From positions 5,087,947 to 5,151,946 of the forward strand of contig JAMKCF010000019.1 of NCBI GenBank assembly GCA_023634235.1: a DNA stretch of 64,000 nucleotides, written 5' to 3'. This document shows positions 12,714 through 23,619 of this stretch, piece by piece (positions within the stretch are counted from its first letter, which is position 1; each line of letters opens with the position of its first letter). The translations under genes and the position numbers were made by a program. The notes below the pieces were generated by a model that saw nothing but the letters and a program-made list of their open reading frames with translations, made no database searches and was not told the DNA's origin. This DNA comes from Pisaster brevispinus. Lineage: Eukaryota; Echinodermata; Asteroidea; Forcipulatida; Asteriidae.

Positions 12714-14068
12714 GATTTGTTTCATCACTGATTAAAAAACTTGTACCATTATCAGAGAAATAGTTCTCATCTGAAATACTGTCAAAGTAAAGGAATAGCA
12801 CTTAAAGACCCTGAAAATCCTTGTTGCTTATTTCGATTGCCCCAATCAAGATAAAGCCTGATATGACTCAGCACCAAATCCTCGACAAATCAAATTTATT
12901 TTTTTATTTGATTCCCAAAAGCCTGACCATTGAATCTGATGATATTTCATGGAAACTTTAACGGAAACTACAGGATGGGAATAAGTTTACTCTTCCAAAA
13001 ACCACTGATGCGTTTAATCTCAGCAAGCAACCTGACAGATGTAGTGCCGGGTCCTTCGTATATTTCTCTATTGTTCCATTTTCCAAAGAGTTCATTTCTG
13101 GGGTACAAACCTAGTGTGGATTATTGTTCCATTGTTTATGGGACCCCACCGAGGCTTGTGTGTAACTTGACAGGCAAGAGGGTTTTTAAGATCCAACCCA
13201 TCCCCATGGACACTTAAGACTCACTCTTACCTCTTGGTTCATCTGTAAGATAAAGAACCAAATTATCGTTTCAAAGTTTGTTAGAAGAGCCGTCATGTCC
13301 AGGAATTGTTTTATACACCCCCACCCTCCAAAAAAGTTTTTGTATATTTTACTTGTTGATGGGTTAAAACACTTGGGTTGTCTATTACAATCTTAAAAGA
13401 CTGCTCTACTCTTCAATGTGTAGATATCAAACACAACATGTGCCATAAAAAATGCTGCACCCAGGGTGCAACTTGATATCCATTGTAACTTCAGCATTGA
13501 CTTTTATGCGTGACTGCTTTGTCCTCTGAAGTGTAATTGGGACCACGAGCACCTGGGTACAATTTCATAGAGGTGGCAGAAAAATGTTCTTACAAATTTT
13601 TAGCAAAACTAAGCAGGAAACGAGTTCACAACTGTACATGTGATATGGTAATTTTAGCAGGTATCTCTTTTCTGGTAAGAAGAACTATTTATACTTAGCT
13701 ACAATTTGTGCTTACACTCAGCTTTCTCATTGCAATTGAAGAATTTTGCACTTGCAGCTGACAAGTCTGCATTACACAAAGCACTTTAAGCACAGTCTTC
13801 CATGGTTATAAAACCCCATGAAATTAGGCCCTGCTTTCTGTAACTTTTTTTAATGTGGCGGGAGAGGTGGGAATGTAGGTTCTTTTTGTTTTCAGACATT
13901 TTTTAACTGCCTCAGGGAGTGTATGGTAAAGTACAGTCATTATCATTTCAGAACAGTAAAATTGTTTTGTTCAGTTCTTATTGTGATATAGATCAACAGG
14001 TGGGGTGCATTCGCCTCCCACAGACATTTAGAAAATATTGTGTTCGAATATGTCAATCTGAGGGACCT
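12714..14068. other. MTA 3' flank, no gene seen
   Basis: Beyond the MTA poly(A) signal I see no exon-like or conserved coding segment. A motif resembling other dispersed copies (TTGCTTATTTCGATTGCCCC at about 12821; compare 4496, 31246 and 43295) marks a short interspersed repeat. Confidence 0.5.
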
Positions 14069-14389
14069 ACTTTGGCGTAGTGTCCATTACGGGAGAGCTC
14101 CATTAAAGAATTTCAGAATTTTGCCACAGAAACTCAGAAAGTGTACAACCTTTTCACTAAGTGGATGTGTTTACATTAATTTACCTGGTTCATTCAAATT
14201 AATGGATGAGCAGTTAATCTGCCTGGGGCAGTCAGCAGCCCCACTGTTTTGTGCATGATCCAATTAAGTCCACTGTTTGGAATAGGAATCAATGGAGATA
14301 ACAAGTGTGAGTTGCCAGAGGAAAAGGATGTTTCTTTCTGGCCTCTTTTCTTTAATGGAGCTTTCCCGTAATGCGGATGTCAATATGGC
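14069..14389. mobile_element. Miniature inverted-repeat element (~320 bp)
   Basis: TGTCCATTACGGGAGAGCTC plus CATTAAAG at the left is mirrored at 14350-14389 (reverse complement ATCCGCATTACGGGAAAGCTC plus CATTAAAG). The arms are about 40 bp with a few mismatches, and there is no coding capacity inside. Confidence 0.75.
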
Positions 14390-15229
14390 AGTATACAGTT
14401 GCAGCTATTGATTGCAACAAGGAGTCCCAACACTACCAATAAACACATCGCAAGCATGTTCGCCAGCTTGCTATTGCACAGTTCACTAACAAACATCTTA
14501 ATTGATTTGCTTGTCCCCGGTGCCGGTTCTAAGGAACTAATTACAATTTTACGTGATACAATTTCGGGTTTATATCTATTTTGTATAAATTACAGGACTT
14601 TTTTTCTTTTTTTACAATTTTGGGTTGAATTCTGCAGTAGTAATTTCTGGTAGATGTAACTGTAGTTTGAGAGTTAAGGTGTTTTTGCATGATCGTGTTT
14701 TGTTATACGTCAAGCACCCCGACGCCAAGTCTTCAACCTAGTTTTGAATATGTAGCTATCGTAAGTTATGTCTTTAAATGTTATTAACGTTATTGCTGGT
14801 AAGTTTTGTAATTGATAATAATAAAAAACAAGATTGATAACAAACTTTTGATATGGAAATTTCAACAATGGATATATAATTAATGATTAAAATAATTGCA
14901 GGTGCAGATGTATCACATTTTTATACGATGTGTTATTTCGTACATGGGTAGGACATTAAAATGTCAGTTAAAATCGTGTATGTATTAAGAAAACTTATGG
15001 ATCGTTTCTTTCTCTCTTTTTTTTTACAGTCGTAACAGTGTATGTAGTAAAGGCTCTACTTACAGCTTAAATAATAAAACATTATACGTGGAACAATTTA
15101 GCATTGACAGCAGTGCTTTTGTGAAATTCACTAAATCCCCCTCGTCCGGTACGACATGTTTGAAGCATATATTTTCACAGGGTTTTTGCGGATCTTTTCA
15201 AAGTCTTAAATAGATCTATCCAAGTTTAA

Positions 15230-15620
15230 GGCCTTAAAAAGCATTAAAAAGGGGTGTTGGTAAAAGTCGGAGGTCGGAGCATTTATTACGTGAAATATTA
15301 AAAATATCTTCTCATGCACTCCAAATGTTTTTCGGAAGGTTCTCAGGCAGAGTGTAGGGTTAAGATTGACTTTTGTTCCAAATGGGTAGGAAAATTAGAA
15401 CAACAATTTGTCAAAAGGGGAACGTAAGTAAGTAATAGTAGTGTGAAACTCACCGTTCCCTGGGGACATAAATTTCGTTAATTTTCCCAATCCATGGGGA
15501 AATAAAATAATTGAATTCCATTCCCCATACCTTCCTAAGAATCTTCGAAACTTCATTTGGAGTACGTGGGTAGTCTTTTTAGCCCCGACCTCCGACTTTT
15601 AACCGTTGCCTTAAAAAGTA
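15230..15620. mobile_element. Foldback/miniature element (~390 bp) with long imperfect inverted repeats
   Basis: CCTTAAAAAG, AAAAGTCGGAGGTCGG and, further in, CACTCCAAATG with GGAAGGTTCT are each mirrored in inverse order near 15530-15618 (CCGACCTCCGACTTTT, GCCTTAAAAAG, CATTTGGAGTACG). Both halves therefore pair over most of their length. No ORF. Confidence 0.7.
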
Positions 15621-16499
15621 TTATATTTAGTTATTCGCTGTCTTAAAAAATTGGATGAAGCGTGTTATGAATTTCATATCAGCTCGAAGAGATCCAGATA
15701 AGACTTCTTGAACAAAGGTAACAAAATGTGAGCAGTTTTAGCTGTTTCCCCCTCTGCTTTAGCACTTATTTTTGGTCTTAATTTTGTGAAGTGTACCATT
15801 AAAAGTGTGTTAAGAAGTCTTAAATTTGTCCTTTTAAAATGTGCAGATACCCTGTTTCATCTTTAATGTTTTCTAGTAGCCCCAGTTTCAAATATGACCA
15901 GTTCTCTCCTCGGTGAAAAGGAGGCTTTGTGACAATTAGTGTTTATGAGTGTTAGAACTCAAAAACAACTAGAGATTCAAATTTTGTTATTTACAAAAAC
16001 AAGGTGTTCGTTAGTGATGTCAGCAAATGATGATTGAATGAATTGGTGTCGACATTTCACCTTATCCAATGTGTGGTTCAGGTTCAGTTGAATTTTTTCC
16101 AGTATTAAACTTCCGGTTTGAACCGGAAGCTAAGGTCCCATGAGGTCACTTTTGTCAAACATGTAGTTCGGTACAATTACGACTTCAAAAATTACGACTT
16201 CCTTTAATGTCACACCGCCTCATTGGTGACGTCACAACAATAAATCAACGTTTGGTACTTAAACAATTCATATCTGGAGAACCATAACTTCTACATTCCA
16301 GGTCTTTGCACCATATGAAAACTGAGATTGTACTAATTTTACACAAGTGAAAAGGGTATAATTTGATACCTCATTTGTTAACTCATTCTGAGATTCTGTA
16401 TTATTATATATATGTTGGCCTATCTTGAACATAACTCAGCCCATGGGCTGCAATGTTTGATTTTTAATAAACCAAAAATTAAAGTATTAAAATGCAAAT

Positions 16500-16960
16500 T
16501 AGGCAGAGGGCATAGATTGGGACTCTGAACCCCATGGTACCGGGTTCGAATGTCAGAAATTTGATTTTACATTTTTCCCCCTCGGGTAAGTTATTTTATA
16601 TCTTATTTCAGAGCCGAAAAGGTAAGAATACCCAACAGCCTCGATGGTTCCAAGGTTTTTATCCGCGGAGCTCTTTTTGGAGTTCAAATAAATAAATCTG
16701 TCCATTCTGAGGTTAAACTTTTACACAAACGCAAGTGTTGTAATGTGCTTTTTTGTATTTTGTGTTGTTCATTCTAAGGTGTTAAGTTCAAATTCGAACG
16801 CCTAGTTTTAAGAATCTTATGCAGTGGTCTAGTGGGAGAGCTGCAGACGCTGAACACTAAGTCTTGGTTCGAATCGCCGCTGTGTTTTGTTTGTTTGTAT
16901 TTTGGGGTACCGTGTTGCTTTGTATTAATGTATTAATAAGATTTACAAGTAAAACACACA
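16500..16960 (+). repeat. Diverged tRNA-like copies preceding the tandem array
   Basis: Two degraded tRNA-like pieces precede the regular array: around 16500 (GGGACTCTGAACCCC, GGTACCGGGTTCGAATG) and around 16818 (GCAGTGGTCTAGTGGGAGAGC, TCTTGGTTCGAATCGCC). They keep B-box-like GGTTCGAAT segments but have lost cloverleaf pairing. Confidence 0.6.
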
Positions 16961-18990
16961 TTACATGAGAGGACCAGTGGCCCAGTGGAAGGGCGCCCGA
17001 CTATGAGCCTAAAGGTACTGGGCTCGATTCCCGGGTGATCTTTTTTGTATACGTTGTTAATATAAAGTTGTTCATCTAGGGTTTTAAATTAGACTCAAAC
17101 GCACTTTAAGAGAGAGGAGCATGCAGTGGCCAAGTGGAAGGGTTCCGGACTCTGAACCCAAAGGTACTGGGTTCGAATCCCGGCCTTCTCGGGTGTTCTT
17201 TTTCCTTTTCTTAAGACTATTGGTTTACGCAGTGTACTATGGCATTGGGAAAACCTTGCTTCATACTTAGTAAATAATTTGAGTGAAAGGCACACACTAT
17301 ACCAGTAGTTTACTTTTTGGAGGTTGTTGATTTGATACTCTATAAGGTTTTAAACTAAACGCGAACGCAATTTAAGTGAGAGGAGCAGTGGCCCAATGGA
17401 AGGGCTCCGGACTCTGAATCCAAAGGTTCTGGGTTCAAATCTCGGGTGTTCCTTTTGTACGTTGTTGATTAATGTTGATCATTCTAAAGTTTAGTATTAA
17501 ACTCGAACGAAAATAAATTTAGAGGAGCAGTGGGCAAGTGGAAGGACTCTTGACTCTGGACCCGATTGTATGTAGTTCGATTCCCGTGTGTTCTTTTATT
17601 ACGTTTTGATTTTTAGTTGTTCATTCTAAGGTTTAAAATTAAACTCGAACGCAATTTAAGTAAGAGGAGCAGTGGCCCGGTGGAAGGGCTCTGTACTCTG
17701 AACCCAAAGGTACTGGGTTCGAATCCCGGATGTTCTTTTGGTACGTTTTGATTTTAAGTTGTTCATTCTAAGGTTTAAAATTAAACGCAATTTAAGTAAG
17801 AGGAGCAGTGGACCAGTGGAAGGGCTCTGGACTTTGAACCCAAAGGTACTGGGTTCGATTCCCGGGTGTTCTTTTGGTACGTTTTGATTTTAAGTTGTTC
17901 ATTCTAAGGTTTAAACTTAAACTCGAACGCAATTTAAGTAAGAGGAGCAGTGGCCCAGTGGAAGGGCTCTGGACTCTGAACCCAAAGGTACTGGGTTCGA
18001 TTCCCGGGTGTTCTTTTGGTACGTTTTGATTTTAAGTTGTTCATTCTAAGGTTTAAAATTAAACTCAAACGCAATTTAAGTAAGAGGAGCAGTGGCCCAG
18101 TGGAAGGGATCTGGACTCTGAACCCAAAGGTACTGGGTTCGATTCCCGGGTGTTCTTTTGGTACGTTTTGATTTTAAGTTGTTCATTCTAAGGTTTAAAA
18201 TTAAACTCAAACGCAATTTAAGTAAGAGGAGCAGTGGCCCAGTGGAAGGGCTCTGGACTCTGAACCCAAAGGTACTGGGTTCGATTCCCGGGTGTTCTTT
18301 TGGTACGTTTTGATTTTAAGTTGTTCATTCTAAGGTTTAAAATTAAACTCAAACGCAATTTAAGTAAGAAGAGCAGTGGCCCAGTGGAAGGGCTCTGGAC
18401 TCTGAACCCAAAGGTACTGGGTTCGATTCCCGGGTGTTCTTTTGGTACGTTTTGATTTTAAGTTGTTCATTCTAAGGTTTAAAATTAAACTCAAACGCAA
18501 TTTAAGTAAGAAGAGCAGTGGCCCAGTGGAAGGGCTCTGGACTCTGAACCCAAAGGTACTGGGTTCGATCCCCAGGTGTTCTTTTGGTACGTTTTGATTT
18601 TAAGTTGTTCATTCTAAGGTTTAAAATTAAACTCAAACGCAATTTAAGTAAGAGGAGCAGTGGCCCAGTGGAAGGGCTCTGGACTCTGAACCCAAAGGTA
18701 CTGGGTTCGACTCCCGGGTGTTCTTTTGGTACGTTTTGATTTTAAGTTGTTCATTCTAAGGTTTAAAATTAAACTCAAACGCAATTTAAGTAAGAGGAGC
18801 AGTGGCCCAGATGAAGGGCTCTGGACTCTGAACCCAAAGGTACTGGGTTCGATTCCCGGGTGTTCTTTTGGTACGTTTAAGGTTTAAAATTAAACTCAAA
18901 CGCAATTTAAGTAAGAGGAGCAGTGGCCCAGTGGAAGGGCTCCGGACTCTGGACCGAACGATCCCGGGATCGAATCCCGTTACGTATAAA
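16960..18990 (+). repeat. Tandem array of ~142-bp tRNA-Gln-like units (about 14 copies)
   Basis: Each unit has AGGAGCAGTGGCCCAGTGG, AAGGGCTCTGGACTCTGAAC, CCAAAGGTACTGGGTTCGAT and TCCCGGGTGTTC, then an AT-rich linker (GTACGTTTTGATTTTAAG, TTCATTCTAAGGTTTAAAA). A D-arm (GCCC/GGGC), a CTCTGAA anticodon-type loop as in tRNA-Gln(CTG), and a T-arm (CTGGG-TTCGATT-CCCGG) can be drawn. The acceptor stem does not pair well, so these are tRNA-derived and not functional tRNA genes. Unit starts at 17939, 18081, 18223, 18365, 18507, 18649 and 18791 are exactly 142 bp apart; flanking units are more diverged (136 and 121 bp spacing), as expected when unequal crossing-over homogenises the centre. Confidence 0.95.
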
Positions 18991-19069
18991 AACTAGGCGT
19001 GTTAAGCAATTTTATTTATTATTATTTTTTTTTCTCATATAAAAAAAGTGCATATTTTCTAAGCACGTG

Positions 19070-19175
19070 AGAGCGGTGCGTGACACTGCGCGGTGAGTGG
19101 CGACCTGGCGGTCGCCACCGGGGCTCGAACCTGGGACCGCTGCCTCTGGAGTCCGACGCCCACCCACAACACCCT
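19070..19175 (-). mobile_element. tRNA-like SINE head, minus strand
   Basis: On the minus strand the segment reads GGTGGGCGTCGGACTCCAG, then GGTCCCAGGTTCGAGCCCCG, giving A-box-like and B-box-like promoter elements with spacing like a tRNA. It is a different family from the adjacent array, and no clear 3' body is seen. Confidence 0.55.
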
Positions 19176-19179
19176 TTTG

Positions 19180-20690
19180 GAAAAAACTCCTGTGGATGTT
19201 GTTTTTTCACCCAGGGTGTTGAAATGTATTATTTACGGCAGTGTGCATATACATTCAGTCAATGATTAAACTTTTTAACTTGTAAATTTTGGGGCTTATA
19301 AGGCTTATGAGGGTAATAGCTTTATTTTTTTTGGGGGGGGGGGTAGATGAATATTCAACGATAACGTCACTTGTTGTGTTTTTAACAAAACACATTTAGA
19401 ATTGATACAATTTGTTTTAATAGCCTCGCTTCAAGCTGTTACTTTGCACAGCGCCCTGGTCGTATTTTAGTACTACTTTGGTGTTTCATTAAATCTTGTT
19501 TTATTCAAATACAGTGATTTACGGGAAAACTGTGTATAACTATATGGTTGTATGTTTTGTTTCAGTAATATTTCAGATATCAAAGATTAATCATTTGGAA
19601 AACGAACTTTGGAGGAATTATTTCCCCTCCCCCTACGATAAATATATAATTTTTATTTTGTGCAATAAGTTGAGAGAGTACTGAAACGTCAGGGGCTTCT
19701 TAGAATCAATGTTTTGACAAAATAAATTATTTCCAAATGCTCTCGCCCATCCTGATTTTCGAATTCAAAAATTGCTTTTCGTGTTTCTTCCATTACATTT
19801 GTTTTGTATTAATTTAAAAAAAAATTAATTCCATTGTTGTAAGTAACATATCTAATTTAAACTTGCAATTATTTTTCTTCGACCCTGCACCAACACACAT
19901 TTTCCAAGAGAAATTGGAAAAGATTGTTTTTATATCTATTTTTTAACATTGATAATTGGTCCAGTGGGCCTACATGTCGTTCTCTTTATTCGGTAATTGT
20001 TTTAAAGAACTTCACAAACTAAAATCACTCTTTACTTTCAAAACGAAATCCACCCTACATTAAAACTGCATGTGTCTGAAAAGGGCATACAATTTGGTCT
20101 GTCCAGGGTGTAGGTGCCAGAATTTGACCCGTTTTAGAACTGTATATTGGGCAACACTTGACAGATAAGAAAATAATTCAGTGTAATCTGTTTCGACAAA
20201 CATTAAGGAAGATGAAGTGGTGGCCAGGGAAACTACAAGTAAACGATTATGTAACCCTGGCAATCACTCGTAAAAGAAATGCCGATTGTTTTGACTGCAA
20301 GTCGGCATTGCAGTGGCAATGCACTTTCGAGCCCAACGTTTGTTGTACCGTTGTGTACAAATGTCCACAAAAATACCTGTTCTCAGACTATTCCAGTTTT
20401 TTACACGGGATCCATAATGTCTACTAGTATTCTAAAATGTTAACTTGTATAAACTACACGATAAAGCTTACCTCTAAAGCTCCATTAAATCAAATCAAAT
20501 CAAATGTTTGTTAACGGGACCGACTTAGTAATCCAGCATGACTGAAGGCCATTTTGAATACCGCGTCACGGCACCAAAATATTCGAGTACCCAGACTCCT
20601 TCTATCGAATCTTTGGTGTTAAACGATAATCGAGTACCTGATGTTTTCTTAGGCTAGTTCCAACCGTCGTGTCTGTTCACGACGTTCACG
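19180..20690. other. Gene-poor stretch, no supported feature
   Basis: AT-rich sequence with a T8G11 homopolymer junction near 19324-19344 and short chance ORFs. An 89-codon frame at 20158-20427 has several cysteines but no recognisable domain and no splice context, so I do not call it. Confidence 0.5.
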
Positions 20691-20702
20691 ACCACAACTG
20701 GC

Positions 20703-20719
20703 TCTCGCGAGATCTCGCG
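20703..20719. promoter_or_regulatory. TCTCGCGAGA palindromic promoter-type element
   Basis: TCTCGCGAGA at 20703-20712 continues into ATCTCGCG, so CGCGAGATCTCGCG (20706-20719) is a perfect 14-bp palindrome. In animals TCTCGCGAGA is a known TATA-less promoter element (bound by BANP, earlier linked to ZBTB33/KAISO). The surroundings are locally CpG-rich (CCGTCGTG, CACGACGTTCACGACC). No gene start is visible beside it. Confidence 0.5.
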
Positions 20720-23619
20720 GTGAGAAACGTATATTTTCAAGTGAGACCTGAATGTTGGGTCTCGCCCATCGGTTTTCAGGTTTGTTTGTCTTTTGTTACA
20801 TTTTCAAATTATGTTTTGTATATGAATTAAACTTGTATATTTGAAATTGACATTATTTTACTAATAGGGTTTTCAAACATAACATATTGTACTTTTGAAA
20901 CCCACCCACAAAAAGTAAATAGAAAAAGGTTGTTGAATTATTTTAAGGTCAAAAGGAGATTTTTGTTTCTCGCCCATGTGTTTAAATGCCTTTGGTGAAA
21001 GTCTACCTTTGTTCAAAGTTCTCTGTTTAGACCTTTTTCAACTCCAGCCCTTTTTACAATTGCTTCAGTAATGGCAATTGATTATAAAATTGACCAGATC
21101 GACCATTCCTTTTTGCGAGAAAAGGTTTAGGGATAAGGAACAAGATGGGGGAAAAAACTGAACAGTAACAATAGGTATTTGGCTGTAGGCCAAACAGCTA
21201 AAAAAAAAAGAGGTGTGCGTGCACATATTGCACGAACACCTAATTAACATTGAAGCCCACACTGTCAATTCTTGAATGAGACGAAATTTATTCACTTGAC
21301 ATTAAATAAAACCAAAATATTAACTTACTTAAATACACATATATACATATTATACACAGTTTGTATTCATTAATTTTTTTTCTATATTGGAAATCAGTAG
21401 CTTTGATGCTCACACAGCTAGCCCTCCCTGCTATCCTCAGACCCCAAAACTTCATACTCAAGTTTGTCTTTTGGGTTTATTGAACAAAACGGGGTGCATT
21501 GATGGGTGTAGTACAAGGGGGACTCCATTCCTCTTGACAGAACATCTGCATTTATACCCCCAAGAGTAAATCCTAAATTTCCAGAGGCACATTATTCATC
21601 TAGTCATGCCTGTAGGTGTGAATGGTTCAACATTTTGGCAAGCATACAAACTGGGAGGGAGAGGGGGTTAATATCCAATGTACGCTTTTTCTTATTTATG
21701 AAAATGTTGATCATTACCTGGAAATGGTTTGCCCAGAAGAGGCCATTTTGTCCAACAAGTGAACGACAAACATAACAACCACTCATGCGCTCCTAGACTA
21801 TAGACTTGTACAGTCCACTGTCTTTAACCATCCATCAGGATTCAAGCCTTGAGAAGTGATGACATCAGATGTTCTGATGACTGACCAAGACTTTACCACA
21901 AGACTAGTCTTTTTGCTCTTAAAATCGAAGTAAAAACCGACCACAGTACAAAGTTGAAGACTGTACCAAGCCCTAGTCTGGATTTGAAATTCTACAAGCT
22001 AATAGCCATAGTTTACACACATCAAATCAATATTTCTATGTACTAGTAGGGGGTGGGGGGAGGTACTCTTGGTATGCTTGTGAAAATGCTGGAACACCCC
22101 CTTAGTACCTATGCTCATAATTCAGCAATTTATAACATGGCCTTCAACAAACTGATACAAACAAACAACCTGAGTTTGCCAAATTTCATAGATAGAGAAG
22201 AACAATTCAAAAGAGCTTCCAAGTAAATATGCATTTTTGTTTACAAAACAAAATTGTTTACAGAACTAAACCCCCAATTGGCATGTAACCATTTATGCTA
22301 GAAGTTCTTTGAACTTTGACGCACATTTACAAAGTAGCTGCAGAGTATACAGTGGTTTCACTCTTTAAAGTATTCTAAAATATTTTGTAAATTAAGGTTA
22401 ATTTTTAGTTATTATGAGCTAATAGAAAACCAAGAAGAAACCTTTACAGTAGCCAGTTTTATCTTTAATACTCTACTCCATTGAAGTTCAGTACTATAGG
22501 GTAACAAGCAAGGCATTATTACAACCACGCTGGTTGGTTGTGCACATTCTGTCTCATACTTGTACTCAGGTAATATGGACAGTATTTTTGTGTGATTAAA
22601 AGCTAAATTTGAGGTCATACACCATCAAAACGGCCTGGATAGTTCTGTTGTAGATATAGATTCTAGTATACATAGTGGTATGCAAGCACTAGTCAGTGTT
22701 TTCCCCTAACAGTGGTCCACTTCCCAGCTGTCAGTTATAACATCAGATATTGAGTAGAAAATCTCTCCCAGAGGTCCGGCACGCTAGGTCAATGCCTTCC
22801 ACAGCTACATGAAAACCCATTACACAGCCAGCGCAGAAACTCTGTAAGCAGAGAATGGTGACTTTAAATACTGAACCCCTCATCAGTAAGCAGAGAGCTG
22901 TGTAATTGTTCGGATGGTTTCAAATTTAAGTCCTGTATGAAGGATAATTGTGACAAAAGAACCTGAAGTTATGGACTGGTGAAAAACTGGCAGACTAGTG
23001 AAAGGGCAAGTTTAATAGTCCCTGTGGGTAGTCACTGAAAGCAATAAAGGACCCTGCCACTGAGGTTTAGTAGAAGGTAAGTATGAGCTGTTACTACTCT
23101 TATTATATGTGCATTTACATTGGGTGTTACAGATCCAGAGTGACTTTATGCAATCCAGGGCATTTTCTGGCAGGCAAGATCTAACTTGTACATTGCTATC
23201 GTAATTACCAATAAAATCAAGAACTAATAAAAATTGAACAAGTTTTGAGACGTTCTCTCTTTCTTTCATATCAAAAGTCGATCAAAATCTTGGTGCAATC
23301 TTCATAAAATGTGAACAAAATGTGCCTGCAGGATGTATACCATGCCCAGTATGTGTCAGAGGGTGTCTGGCCCCCAATGTTCCCATATGTTAACACTACT
23401 TTCCTCTTGAAGTACTGTACCCCGCCCCCTAAAAATCCTCTAAATAATCCCAGAGATTCCCAGACCACAATGAAGACACAGTATGAGGGGAGGGGGGTAC
23501 ACCATGCCAAACATCGAGCACCCAAGTGCAGGATGTGCAAGCTCTTTGATAAACGTGTGATGTGACAGGTTACAAAGTTAACACTTACATGTAAAAGCTA
23601 CACTTGTATGACGGGGAGT
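20720..23619. other. 3' flank/3' UTR side of PPP2R3C, no gene seen
   Basis: Sequence downstream of the minus-strand PPP2R3C stop codon. Minus-strand AATAAA (TTTATT on plus) occurs at 21477-21482 and 21287-21292, and either could end a long 3' UTR, but I cannot choose between them. No exon-like segments were seen on either strand. Confidence 0.4.

Noticed and set aside
16960..18990. Calling each 142-bp unit a functional tRNA-Gln gene
   Set aside because: D-arm and T-arm fold, but the acceptor stem does not pair and the anticodon stem has mismatches (CTGGA against CCCAA), so the units are tRNA-derived repeats.
20158..20427. 89-codon ORF with clustered cysteines (DCFDCKSALQWQC...)
   Set aside because: Single short frame with no signal peptide, no recognised cysteine spacing and no splice or poly(A) context.
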